From contig JH720334.1 in assembly GCA_000231825.2 (NCBI GenBank), forward strand, positions 671,804 to 735,803: a stretch of 64,000 nucleotides of DNA, read 5' to 3'. The position numbers were made by a program, and so were the translations under genes. Each line of letters opens with the position of its first letter. Position 1 is the first letter of the stretch. Shown piece by piece: positions 1 through 12,132 of the stretch. The notes under the pieces were generated by a model that did no database searches, was not told the DNA's origin, and worked only from the letters and a program-made list of their open reading frames with translations. The DNA comes from Tetrahymena elliotti 4EA. Taxonomy: Eukaryota > Ciliophora > Oligohymenophorea > Hymenostomatida > Tetrahymenidae.

Positions 1-2321
1 TTGTATCACTATAGCTCTAAGTTAGGTGAGGTATTATCACTTAACTATTACATTTAACTCCCATTGTTCCACTTTCAAACAAAACCTGAGTTGAAAAAAT
101 TGTAAATGTTTTGAATGAAAATAAATAAAATAAAATTACTTTATTATACCATACGCACTATATATCAACATATTCACGAGCTTTTACATTATCAACAGCA
201 TTTACTACAAAATCTAAATTGATCCAAAAGTTATCATCAAATACCTATTTTGAAAAATATATTAACAAATGTTTAAAATTTAGTCTTTACATTTTCAGTT
301 GATTAATCCAAAACAAGTTTATGAGATTTAATGTTAAAAGAATTGTTAATCTGTTTTCCTTTTACTGAAGCAACTAAAGATTTTGATTTTCCTACATCTT
401 CTCTTTAAAATAAGAACTGTCTGTTTAAATTTGATATTTCTATAGAATCATTGTCTGCAATATGTACAAATCCTTTCTAAAACCAAAAAATTTTAATTTG
501 TTTTTACCCATTTTAATTATTTTACTTTATGACAAGCTATACCCATTAAAGCAAACATTTTGGTAAACTCACAACCAAGAGCACCAGCACCAACAATAAA
601 AGCTCTGTTTTGTTGATAAAATTGTTTATTAGGAAAATTAAATATTTAAATTTATCAATAAAATTCAACCTTTAAGTAAGTATTTTGTCAATAAAATCTC
701 TCCCAAAAATCATAATGTAATCATCATATCTTGTATTAGTCAATGATCTATTTACATTTGGATTTCTTACATGAGACTCAGGAAGTAGTTCAAAATTATC
801 AATGTGAAGCCATTAAGAAAGAGGAGTAAATTTTCCTGTAAATTTAACAATCTCTTGCGCAATTATACCTCCCCAAAAACTTGCTAAGGGAGCTATTTAA
901 TAATGAGAAAAGTAGCAAACTTGCCTGAGTAAATTTTAATCTAAATCACTAACAATCAAAGAATTTTATGTTTTCTTATAAGCATTATTTAAAATATCAA
1001 TTTATTATTAAACTGCATTAATTTAATCTTCGTTTCTAAATTCTGGTAGTTATTCATTATGCTTACTTGCATATAAAAGAACTCCCTAAAGTATAACATG
1101 CAGTTGCTCTTACTTTCCTTCTTTACCAAAATCCACAGATTAAAATTTTTCATTATTAAATCCATATCCAACTCTAAAACTCTCTTCTAAACTTCTAAAT
1201 CCAAAAGGAATAGGCATTTTGACTTATTCAACTAATTTTGAAAAATCATATGAGTATTTCAACCAAAAAAATAATAGAAATCCTAGTGGATACTATTATC
1301 ATAAATAAATTACTTAAACCTCTTCCTGTATATGGCATAAATTCTGTTGTATCAATTTACACTTCTAAACAATATTTACTTAGAACCTTAATTTAAGTAG
1401 GCTCTTAAATATTCATTTCATCCATGCCTTCTACTTCCCTAAATACTACATAATCCCCATCTTCAAATCCATGACTTTTCCTAATTAACATTATATTAGA
1501 TTTTTACTTAAAAATTCATTAGAATTGAATTAATATTTTTGAAAGAAAGATTTATGATATCTTTTTAATCAGAATTCTTTATCTCTTTATTTACCTTTGA
1601 TTTGTTTCTAAAAGAGTTACTACAGCAGCCTTGTCATTTGTTATTGAAGATACTATAGCTTATTTAGGTTCTTCTCCATTAGGATCTAAAATTTTGTGAT
1701 CTTCTCCAAAATCAACAAAACAAAAACCATATAGACCTAATAATCCTGCATAAATGAAACCAATATTTTTTGCTCTACACATTTTATTCCATGCTATCAA
1801 CTTGTCTCTATTATAATAGTCAGTAAAAACTACTATATTGAACTCGCTTAAAAGTACTTCATTTATTTCTCCATCATAATCTAGTACATGGACATTAGGA
1901 TTAAGTTGCTTGAGATGTGGTAAGCAAGCTTTAGCTCTAGTCCTTTAATTCTTTACATCAAACTCTGAAATATAAAAGTTAGATCCCATATCTTAAACAG
2001 TACAAATATTCTTATCATAAATCTTTACAACATGAGGATTAGCTAAGATAATATTTTTAGCGACTTCCACACCAACCTTTTGATATTAAAATATAAATTT
2101 TTTAAATAAATTTTCAATCTATTTTAAATTATAATTGAATTTACTCCCCTCATACCATAAATGAAAATATTCATTTGGCTAAGCTTTCCCTAAAATTCCT
2201 TTCCATACACTGCAAGTTATCTTGAAAGTAAATTTTCATCCAAATTAACTTCTTTAGGAGTAGGGGGTAGTAACAGCGAAATCTATTTATCTTCTGTAGG
2301 TTTAACAACTTCTCCTTCCAT
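1..2321 (-). CDS. Ubiquitin-activating enzyme E1 (UBA1-like), 3' part beyond the left edge
   Basis: Activates ubiquitin by ATP-dependent adenylation before transfer to the E1 cysteine and then to E2 enzymes. Read on the minus strand in the ciliate code, it starts MEGEVVKPTEDK at 2321. The first adenylation half follows (LSRQLAVYGKEF, then IYGMRGVGVEVAKNIILANP). After it come a beta-rich segment (KSHGFEDGDYVVFREVEGMD) and a helical segment ending in FWGGIIAQEIVKFTGKF. The second, active adenylation half begins FGRDFIDKIL, then AFIVGAGALGCEFTKMFALMG and DNDSIEISNLNRQFLFQRED. The last visible exon reads VLFESGTMGVKCNSQVIIPHLT. The catalytic-cysteine domain, E2-binding domain and stop lie off the window. 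Six GT-AG introns restore the frame: 86-139, 245-290, 477-525, 605-669, 1481-1594 and 2077-2144. Two nucleotide-binding halves in one chain indicate a UBA1/UBA6-type E1 rather than a SUMO or NEDD8 half-enzyme. No frameshift is seen. Confidence 0.93.
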
Positions 2322-4340
2322 TTATAAATTTGAATATATACTTAAATTGTATCTAATATTTATTAAATAATTTGTTTGTTTATTTGTTTACAAAAGAGAT
2401 AAGTAAACAATATTTTTTGTTTTTCATCAAATATAATCCACTCAATTAATTTTTATTATTTCTCATTAAAATTTAATTAAAAGCAAATCTAAATACAAAA
2501 TGATATAAATCACATTCAAATCTTAACTTTTCAACTTAATTACTTGATTTCCATCATTTTGATTATGCTATAAAAAAATTAATTAACGACTCTAAATACA
2601 AATAAATCTCGAATTATTTATTTGAAACAGAAAGATGAAGAAGATCTTAATAATGTCAATTTTAATCGAATATATTTTATAAAATATAAAAAAAACAAAA
2701 AAATATAAAATAATTCTTGCGTGTTTCTAAATATTAGTCACACTACTCTTGGATTATTAGCATATATTCAGATAGTAACAACAAAAAATATAGAGTTGAT
2801 TGATTTGATTTAAGCAAAAAACTTTTTGACCATATTTGGTTGTTAAAGATAACCTCTAAAATTTATTAATTATGTATAATAAAATAAATAAATCTTGAAT
2901 CCTCTATTAAATTTAAAGCACAGAGTTGAAGAATTTCTTAACAATATCCAATTTATTTTATGAAATATAAAAAAATAAAAAATTAAATAATTCTTTCATA
3001 TTTTATACTCAATTAAACAGAAATAATTTGATATAAAGATTATTAAAATTTTCTCAATCTAAATATAAGTCACACAAAACTTCTCTTGGATTGTTTAGCA
3101 GAAATGTAGACAGTAGTAACCAAAAGTAAATAGGCTAGAGGTGGCTAGATTTCATTTCAGCAAAAATTTTTTTTGGTAATATTTGGTTGTTATATATAAC
3201 CTCATACATTTATTAGTTATGCAAAATTATCTGAGAAACTTTTTAGGAATCAATTAGTGAGTTTTCTTAGGTGATATTTTGAGTTTAATAATTGGGGTTT
3301 TTAGGCATAAATTCATAATTTTGGAGAAATCTTACTCAATGTGCTAGATAACTTTCAAAGTTTGATTTTTTCTAATACAGATAGATTTTTAGTGCTCAAA
3401 AAAAACAAAATAATTAAATATAAGCACTTAGTTCATGTTTGTAAAAGTCCATTCATCCATTTAAGAGTTAGAATATACATAAAAAGAAACTAAACTTAAA
3501 CGTTTAATTGCTAAAGACTTTTTATGTATTAAGAAATAGCTTCACTCCAATCAGAACAGTTTATATTTTCTTACTACCTCTCAATTAAAATGAGAATAAT
3601 TTTGCATTTTTGCAAGTTGTGATCATAGGTGAAGCAATTTTTATCCAACTCATCAAAGCTAATAAATTACATAATTTACTTACTTAAGTTATTTTTATTG
3701 CATTATTTTAAAAACCCTTTACTACATTCATTAAATTTTTAGTTCTCACTTTGATATTTTTTTCCTTTTTAAACTTTTAGATAAAATTCAAATAAATTGA
3801 ACAATTTTTAGTTGAATAATTACATCTCTTATAATATTAGTATCGTTTTATGAACATATCTTCTTCAAATCCCGTTTCTAATTTATCCTTGAACTTTCTA
3901 AAAACCTTAATTAATATTTTCAAAGTTTTAAACATTTAAAAATTGATTTAGTAAGTAACTTACATTGAATCATTACAATATATTATCTATTTTTCTCTTT
4001 TTCTTTTTAAATCTCTAACAAAGGTTTGGTCAAAATAGTTCAGTTTATCATAGTACTTCTACAAAATCAGTTTTATTATTTTGAAAATAGCTCTTAAAAA
4101 ATTCATTTTTGCCAAAAATTGAATGTAAAAATTAGTTTAAATAAATATATAATAAATTAATTATAAAAAATAATTTAAAAAGGAAGATAGATTTATATCA
4201 TAGAAAAAGTTTAAACCTATATACAAATAAATAAATTTTATAATATTATACATAGGCGATAACTACTTATTTATCAAATAATATAATATCTTTCTATTTA
4301 TTTTAATTATCTATTTAAGATAAATATTCTTTAATTAGAT
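2322..4340. other. Noncoding spacer with a diverged tandem duplication
   Basis: About 2 kb of A/T-rich DNA between the E1 start and the scramblase stop. No protein-like frame is visible even with TAA and TAG read as glutamine. It contains the imperfect tandem duplication listed separately. A single GGGGTT occurs near 3290 but is not repeated, so it is not telomeric. The E1 promoter must lie at the left end of this stretch. Confidence 0.6.
2598..3230. repeat. Imperfect tandem duplication, two units of about 285 and 350 bp
   Basis: Unit 1 (about 2598-2880) and unit 2 (about 2882-3230) share the same blocks in the same order. Both open with AAATAAATC(T)(C/T)GAA. Both then have a GA-rich stretch with CTTAA(T/C)AAT, a TTTTAT(A/G)AAATATAAAAAAA block, TAATATAAGTCACAC-type text, and CTCTTGGATT(A/G)TT(T)AGCA. 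Each closes with ATATTTGGTTGTTA(A/T)A(G/T)ATAACCTC followed by TTATTA(A/G)TTATG. Unit 2 carries about 58 extra bases near 3003-3060. No ORF explains the conservation, so this is a duplicated noncoding element of unknown role. Confidence 0.75.
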
Positions 4341-5261
4341 TCATGCTTAATACTATAAATAATCAAGCCATAAAGCAGCCTTTATTATCAGAATTTTATC
4401 TTTAGGAGAAGTAATATTATCAAAAGAAATACCAAATTTATCTTATCTTGTGCAGTATTCTCTGAAACAGCCATTATATAAATTTTAAATGGTGCCAGCA
4501 AACTCATTAGAAGCATCTCTTATTTCATATTTAATTATTTTGCAACCACAGCACTGAAAAGGTAAGCAGCATACAGACTTTTAGCAGCATTTTCCTCTTT
4601 TAACAATGAAAATTTATTTAATTTATAATATATTTTTATAATTACGTAATTGTATATGCTAGCTCATCAGATTAATTGAAAACTTAAAGTTCCATAATTG
4701 GGCAGCATATCTTATTTCTAGTACCCCAACAGGGACCATAATAGGGCTAAACTATCTTTCCTATATAATTTTAACTAAGCGAAACTCTCATTTCTGGTTT
4801 CATACAACAACAGGTTAAGAAGTTGCATGATTAACATTTATAAGGTACTTCTGATGTTGCAATTTGCACTCCTCCGATAGATAAACCACCTAAAAACCAT
4901 AATAATGTAAAATTTTAAAGAATTACTTTAAATTATGTGTTAAACATATATTCATTCAATAATTAATACAATTAAAACAGATTTTTGAAAATGTTAAATG
5001 AAAACACACCTAAAAATATATACCTGAAAAAGAACGTCGAGTTATACAAGTGCATCTACAACAAAAGGAAGATTCTTCAATAAAATCTCCAAGTTAACGA
5101 TCAATTGACTCAAAATATTCATCCTAGCACTTCCAAATAAGATATTTATTACTTTTTTCACAACAAGTTAATAGCATCATCTAACAAAAACAGCATTCAA
5201 CCCAATCATCTTATTACTCTATCAGCAAATATTTAGATTCTAAAATAATTCCATAATTCAT
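4341..5261 (-). CDS. Phospholipid scramblase family protein
   Basis: Scramblases are palmitoylated, membrane-associated beta-barrel proteins linked to calcium-dependent lipid movement. Three exons join around introns 4890-5023 and 4607-4645 (39 bp). The protein, about 245 residues, starts MNYGIILESKYLLIEQQDD. It has the family's Cys-rich pattern (CCFCQMM, LTCCEKSNKY, FCCRCTCITRRSF) and a central YYGPCWGTRNKICCPIMEL. It ends with FQCCGCKIIKYEIRDASNEF, then GTIQNLYNGCFREYCTRQDKF, then GISFDNITSPKDKILIIKAAL, WLDYLQYQA and TGA. This matches the PLSCR end region (cysteine cluster, KISKHWTG-like and DADNFGIQFP-like segments, then a terminal hydrophobic helix). No proline-rich N-terminal extension is present. 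The start is the first in-frame ATG. It is divergently placed from the exportin gene, 933 bp away. Confidence 0.9.
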
Positions 5262-6194
5262 TTTCCGATGCAAATAAAATCAATTTTTATTTTAATGTAA
5301 AATATTGTAACTTTCAATATAAAGTCAAATCTAGAAATGAATTAATTTTTTTTAGATTAATATTTCAATTATCAATCAAAACATCCACAAATTAAAATTC
5401 AAGTAAATTTTTAATTATTTAGCACCTTTAATTAACATATGAATCTTTGAATTCAGTAATCTGTTTTCACTTTTAAAATTTATAAAATAACTCTACATAA
5501 AGTAATTACAATATTAATTATTTAATCATGACTACTTCAAATATTAAAACTCTGATTGCTCTTGATTATTTCAATATTTAATGATTAAATACTTTGTTTA
5601 ACTTTTAGTATATTTTAGTGATTATTTTAAAATTTAATCAACAATATTAAAGAAACAATTAAAAGTTTTGAATTAATTTTACCAAAGAATGATTTTACCT
5701 TTTTTATGGATTTTTGATTTAAAATAAATTTTTTAAACAGAGATTTTAAATTTTACATGAATAAGATTTTTAGACAAGAAAAATAATTTTGAAGACTATG
5801 TTATTTATCATAAATCTTTGTTAAAAATAAATATTTTTAAAATCTTTTTTGGAAAAATATAAAATATGAATAAAAATATTAGTAAAATTTAGCAAGCTAA
5901 TTTTTGATTAGCAAAATTTGAATTTGAAAAATGATGTAAAAAATAGGTTTGTATTAAATGTTAGAATTTTCATATGTTAATATAATATCTATTAAACATA
6001 AATATATATATTTATATAATAATTCCTTTTTGGCGGAAATTTAATTTTATAAAATTGATAATTAAATTCTTTGAAATTTGCAAAAAAATTTGATTGATAA
6101 ATATCAAATCAAAGGAAGATTCTTATAGTAACTTTTTGAAAAATTTGTTAAATTGAAGATAGAATTTAAACTTGATTCATCAGAAAATAATTTT
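5262..6194. other. Divergent intergenic region between scramblase and exportin genes
   Basis: 933 bp of A/T-rich sequence holding the two 5' ends of divergently transcribed genes, so both promoters should be here. No ORF, RNA gene or distinct motif can be supported. Confidence 0.6.
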
Positions 6195-9100
6195 ATGAAA
6201 CCAGAATATATTTAATCTCTTGATAAATTAAGATAGGATGTCAATGCATTTTTAAAGTAAAAGAATAGACTTTTATTTTAATTATTATTTTTAATTGATT
6301 ATTCATTTACATTTTTTACACTAGAACCGGAGACTAAAAGCTGCATCAGAGCATCTTGGAATAGTTGGGGTTGGAAGGGAATGATATTAGTTACATGATT
6401 GTTGAGAGATTACTAGATTATCTGGATTTCATAAATGATACAAATACATAAATATTTTTATGCAATGGAATAAAGTAGATTATCAAAATGAATTATAGCA
6501 TTTTTAGTTCAGAAGAAAAAAAAAACATCTATCAGAGAACCTTTGAAATCTATAAAAAAATGCCTCAGAACTCATATTTTTTACAAGATTTGATTATTTA
6601 TGTCTTTAAATTCTTCTATGATAGCATTTAAGTAGAAGTATCGTTCATAGAAGATGTAAAATCTTTCAGTGAATAGTCAGCTGATCATCTTTAATTAGGA
6701 TTATAACTATTTTCAAACATCATTAGCTGTATGCAGGATTACCAAATTAAATACAAATGTTCATCTAATTTAGCTTATATTGATTATAACTCTGATTTGT
6801 CCTAATTTCATCGCAAAAGAGAAATATCTTTTAGATAAAATTTGCTTCCAATAATTTTTGATATTCCTTTTTAACTCTTAAATACTAAAAAAGAAGATCT
6901 TATGGTAGAGTAGGAAACTAACTTTTAAGTTTTATTAGAAGTACTCAATCTTCTTTACAACTGCCTAAACTATGATTATTTTGACTAAAAAAAAGTTTCA
7001 GATGAAAAATTCATTTTAGAGTCAAGTAAATACATTTTAGTTTTAGAAAGATTTGATTTAATAATACAAATACTCAACAAGAACCTTTAAAAATAAACAA
7101 AAACTTCTGAAAATATTTAAATAAATAAATTATTTATTTAGCTTACAAGGAGATACTTAGTCATATTTTATGAATTTTTACTTTGTTTTAAAGGAAGCTA
7201 ATTCATTTTTAAAATTGAAAAGAAAATAAAATGTATTATGATAAATTAAAATCTTTTTTCTAAAATTTAGGTATTTTAAGTATTCCATGTAGAGAAAAGA
7301 AATAGGATAATTACATAAATGATTTGAAATCACAGGAATTTACAAGTATATTGTTTGAGCTGTATTATTTTATGATTAATAAACACAGAGAAATATCTAT
7401 AAGATGTCTTCAGATTTTAAGTTTATTGTGCCGTCTAAGTATAAAATTTTTCAAGAAAGAAGAATAGAAATTTTCTTAAATGGTATTCATAATTGATGGT
7501 TTGCATAAAATTTATCAGACTCACATATTTATCTTTGAAGAGAGTGATGTTTTTGAGTAAACTTAAGATATTTTTTAAGCCTTTTGTTTATGCGTTTCGA
7601 AGATACCTATTGGAATTTCATTTTCAGATGGAGAAAAGTAAATCATTTAATATTAAATTTAGAAATAATTTTACATTTTATCAAAATCGGTTTATTTTTT
7701 GTTTAAATTTATTTTAAGTTTAATAGGCTTTTGGGAATTTGTAGTAGAAGTTAATAATCTAACAAAAGTTGCTATAGATAGAAAAAATGTACCTTGCCTT
7801 GAATTACTTCTTGAGTTTTGGTGTGGATATTACTATTTTTTATCACACAATGGAGCTCAAAAATAAGAGTAGTTAAGGGGCCTTGTAGAAAAGATTTTAA
7901 AAGAGTTTATAAAATCTCAATTAGAAATTTCATCTAATTTGAAGGATGATGAGGAATTTGAAGAAGCAGTAGAAGAGTATTCAGTGTGTATTAAATATTT
8001 TGGAAAACTATCAAATGCATGGTATTTATTTAATTTAAAATAAAAATAACTCATTTCTAGTATTAATTGGAATATAAATATAAAAGGATAGATTAAATCG
8101 AAGAAATTCTAATGAAAAAGATATACTCCATATTCTAAAAGAGATCATAAACAATAAATATTGGAATTAGAAATTAAAATAGATAAAATTACTAATAAAA
8201 TCTTTTTTATTAGTTATATTGGATGCTTTTACTTCTTTTTAAGGCATAATCCTATAATATTAAAGAAGAGCTTTAGACTACAAATAAACACTATGAACTT
8301 GATTCTTAAGATGAAATTAAGGAGGATCTTGAAATCCTTCATCAAGCATTTGATTCATTTGGAAAACAATTTAGGATTAGTTTAAATTTATTTAAATCTT
8401 AAGATACTGACCCACTCCCATATTTTTTACAAAATCTCATATTGGAGATAGCTCATTTTCTGATTGATTATATTTTACCTTATAAATCTCATATTAACTT
8501 TGATTATCTTAATATTATTATAAAATTTACTGATTCCTTAGAGCTAAAAAACTACTTCTTCCTAAATAATATTATTAACTATTTTTTTGATGAACTCTGT
8601 TTTTCAGCAAATAATAAAAACTCTGATTCATTTATGTAAATACTTAAAAGTATCTCAACTAATATTACTGCTACAGACCAAGTAAAATAACAACATTTTT
8701 TTTTTTATGGTTTAAAATAAATTTTTTTTAAAACATATACAAATAATATCTAAAAAAGTTTAAGATAATATATATATATAGAAATATGAGAACGAGCTCA
8801 AAATTCCAAACCTTAAAGAGACCCTAAACTTTTCTCAAGACAGTAGAGAAAAGTTTAGGGTCTCTTTGAGGTTTGGAATTTTGAGCTCGTTCACCTATTT
8901 CTACATATATGATAATTTATTATCAAAGAAACTCCTTTAAGATTTAATTTGCTATTAAAAGCATTATTTTATGATAAAAAGTAATTAATTTTGAATTATT
9001 TTAACAAAGGGTGTCTAAATTGGATGCTTTCCTTATGATCTACAAGGATTCTTTGATAGCGAAACTTTTAAAAGACATAAAGAAAATTCATATAACTACT

Positions 9101-11081
9101 TTGATGATAAAAAAGTTCAAAAAATATACGAATATTTATTTGTTATTGTTGATAGATATGAGCAATACAAAAAAATAATGATTGAAAATGAATTTTTAAA
9201 ATTAGGGGAGTAGCTTACTCTATAGTAAATAGATTGCAATAAATAGTAAAAAGTTTCATCTTTAAGAAGTAGCTTAAAATTATAAGATAATGGGTAGAAA
9301 CTAAGTAATTCAATTCAAAAATAACATGAAAATAGCTTGCATACTTCCCCTAAATATCATACATAAATTCGAAATAGTAACAAAAGAGAAGAATCATAAA
9401 GCAATAAACTAATTTAAATAGACGATGATGATATTGTTGAAATAGTATCTCCTATACCTGTCTAATAAAATGAAAATTAGAATATTTCTCGTAACTCATA
9501 AGAAAAAAAGAAATCAATATAATTATTACAAGAATCCAAAATAATAGATTACTTTAACATCTTCATGAATGTAATTAGTTCAAGAATTCAGTTAGATAGT
9601 GAAATTCCAATCAGTGAATAAAAAAATATTTTGAAAAGTGTACTTAATCAATTAATTGGAATTGTAAAGTCTTCAACTATTCACACATACAGCAGAATTA
9701 TCTAGTTTATTCTTCAAAATAATATTTTTTATTCAATTAAGCAAGTTATTAAATAAGAAGGTGAACTAAACTACTAGGAAATAAATTGCTCCTTAAAATT
9801 CATATCAGAAATATCATCAACAAGAATTTATTTGAATTCTGATTTATAAGAGCTACTATTAAAGGAAGAAATAGAAATAATAATAGCTACTTAAGATAGA
9901 TTACTAAATAAATCTTTTATATAAAATGTGAAGAGCCAAACAGATGAATGGAATTTAATCATTCTTCCTTTAAGTTATCAGTATAGAATTATATTTAATT
10001 TGCTTTAATAGCAAACATTAAATTTTTCATAGCTTGACTCTTAAATGGTAATAAGTAATATGTTTCACTGTCTAACTGTTATAACTCCTGAAAAAATGAG
10101 CCAATATCATAAAAAATTATATTGGATTTATCGTTCTATTCATTTATTAAGCTAGTTACACTTTGAAGTATTTTTATTCCTTCAACCTTTGGAATTTCAC
10201 TCAGTCACATAGGTAAATTTTTAATTTTTACACTTATAACATCATCAAGCCAAATGATTCTTTTAATAATTCAACTGATATTTAATAAAATTTTTGTTTA
10301 ATTCTATTTTTCAATAATTTTAAATTTTGATTTTCAAATAAATTAAAAAAAAACTGAATATTTTGATTAATTAAATTTAAAATATGTTAGTTTTTTTGGT
10401 AGCAAATACAAAGTTTGTAAATTATTTAAATTAAATCTGATTATTTTTATAATATAACCTTTAAATTAAATAAATTGAGAGTTTAAACATGACTATGATA
10501 ATTATTCATGAGGATAATTTTAAAATTAAATTAATCATTAAAAGGAATATATTTCTTATTTTAACATCTCAATATTACTTAATAACAAAATAGATTATGG
10601 AAGAAGCTCTAAAAGTGAGCTTTGATTCTGAAGAACCTATGGAATTTTTCATAAATGTACTCAATTAAATCTTTATTTGCAAAAAATCAAATAATTTGAT
10701 AATGAATCAATATCTTGCATATTCATAGGAAGTAATATTAATTTAACGATGTAGAATAAATTTAAATATTAAATATTTTAAAAATAGACATTAATAAAGG
10801 TACTCTAAGCTATAGCGTTAAAAGTAATTAGATATGAAGATTTAAATTAAAAAAATTTATATCGCCTAATGCTAGGATACTTTTGGATGCTTGAAAAAGA
10901 TAAATTTTTACAAACAATAAACCAAGTTTTTAGTAGCTTTCCATATCAAAATACAATTTTCTTAAATAAATTTGAGAATTATACAGAAGAAATAGATATT
11001 CTAGATATTAAGAAATATTAATACACAGATTAAACTGTTTTATTAGATGCTAAGATTATTTTTAAAAAATTTTTTGGGTGA
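6195..11081 (+). CDS. Exportin-7/RanBP16-like karyopherin (importin-beta superfamily)
   Basis: Nuclear transport receptor of the Ran-dependent exportin-7 branch. It starts MKPEYIQSLDKLRQDVNAFL at 6195. Intron 6257-6324 follows, then exon 2 (TGDQKLHQSILEQLGLEGND). The order of segments follows exportin-7. LCNGIKQIIKMNYSIFSSEE resembles its ATCLTKLVSRT region, and FHRKREISFRQNLLPIIFDI its KHRKIASSFRDSSLFDI region. LLYNCLNYDYF corresponds to the strongly conserved LTHNCLNFDF. Further on come WEFVVEVNNLTKVAI and, near the C-terminus, SQYHKKLYWIYRSIHLLSQL. The last exon ends TVLLDAKIIFKKFFG-TGA. Introns supported by reading frame include 7233-7270 (38 bp), 8682-9009 (carrying a large hairpin) and 10213-10593. 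Splicing between about 7550 and 7730 and near 8040-8100 is not resolved. A Q/S-rich acidic insert (about 9230-9540) is unlike the animal proteins. Estimated length is 1,100-1,250 residues, near the usual 1,087. Confidence 0.85.
8772..8912. repeat. Long inverted repeat (47-bp stem, 9-nt loop) inside an exportin-like intron
   Basis: The left arm 8790-8836 begins GAACGAGCTCAAAATTCC and the right arm 8846-8892 ends GGAATTTTGAGCTCGTTC. They are reverse complements across 47 positions, with a 9-base loop AAGACAGTA at 8837-8845. The only non-Watson-Crick position is a T opposite a G. It would be a G-U wobble in the sense transcript but an A-C mismatch in the antisense one. Flanks 8772-8789 and 8893-8912 extend the pairing for about 17 more positions with a few mismatches. 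The arms are far richer in G and C than the intron around them (8682-9009). Confidence 0.95.
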
Positions 11082-12132
11082 ATTAGTTTATCATTCATTA
11101 ATTATATATATTTTTTAAACAAAATTTCAGTCAATTTTTTAACTTTATTAATAAAAATACATTTTAATTTATTTTTTCATAAATATTAATTTTTAAAGTT
11201 ATTCTTTTAATTAATTTAATTTTTATGATGCAACTAACTATTGAATTAATAACAATTTTATTTAATAAATTTGATTCACATTTCATTTTATTTAATTTTC
11301 GCATTTTATCAAGAATAAAATATAAACAAATTTATTTTAAAAATGTTAAAATTGATTCAAAAAATAAGCAAATAAATGTTTATTTATTTATACATAATAT
11401 AGAGATCTATACAACACTAACTCATAAAATATTATTTAACTTTAGGCAAATAAGTAAGTTGTCCTTAACAAAAAGAATTCTCACAAAATAAAAAGTTATT
11501 TTAAAAATCAATAAAATAATATTTAAAATTTTGAATTAACAACAAATGTTTTTATAACTTAATTGGTAAATACAATTTTTAATCCTGAAATATTAAAAAT
11601 AAATATTATTAAAGTCTATTGATTTATAAAAAACCTTTTTGTCATTAAAAAGATGAAAAAAAGAAAATTAATATACTTTAAACAGATTGAAAGGAAGCAT
11701 TTTGGTTTTTTTATTGTTAAAAGAAAAATTTGATTTTTTTTCATAGAAATATTCAAAATTTTAATTAAATTAAGATCTTTTTTGGTTGATTTTGATTTTA
11801 AAATGAAAAATAATCAAAATTTTTTGTTAAAGGTAAATTTTAAAATTTTGTATTCACAGTTAAATTATTAATTATCTGATCAAAATCAAAGGATACATAT
11901 TTACTATCACAGATTATGAAAAGGTGATAATAAATATTTGTATCAGATTTTATGGTAGAAAATAAATGAAAGTAGTGATTTCAATATTTAAAAGTAAATA
12001 ATTTTAAATAGATTAGCTTTAGGTAAATCATAATAGAAAATAAATTAGTACAAAGATTTTGCTAATGGATGACAACAAAAAAAACAAAAAATGAATAAAA
12101 ATGAATTATAATAATTAATTATGAATTTTTAA
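11082..12132. other. Convergent 3' intergenic region
   Basis: About 1 kb between the 3' ends of the exportin-like and Sec14-like genes. The sequence is A/T-rich and low complexity. One chance ORF (11225-11491) has no recognisable composition or family. Polyadenylation signals cannot be singled out in such A/T-rich DNA. Confidence 0.6.

Noticed and set aside
360..430. Suspected one-base frameshift in the E1 gene near FLF-REDVG
   Set aside because: Careful re-reading of the minus strand gives TTT TAA AGA GAA GAT (FQRED) in frame. The supposed break came from a dropped base.
3285..3300. Single GGGGTT, the Tetrahymena telomere unit
   Set aside because: It occurs once and is not in a tandem array, so there is no telomere or chromosome end here.
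11225..11491. 88-codon standard-code ORF
   Set aside because: Low-complexity A/T-derived composition, no family signature, and it sits in a convergent 3' spacer. A TGA-poor chance frame is more likely.
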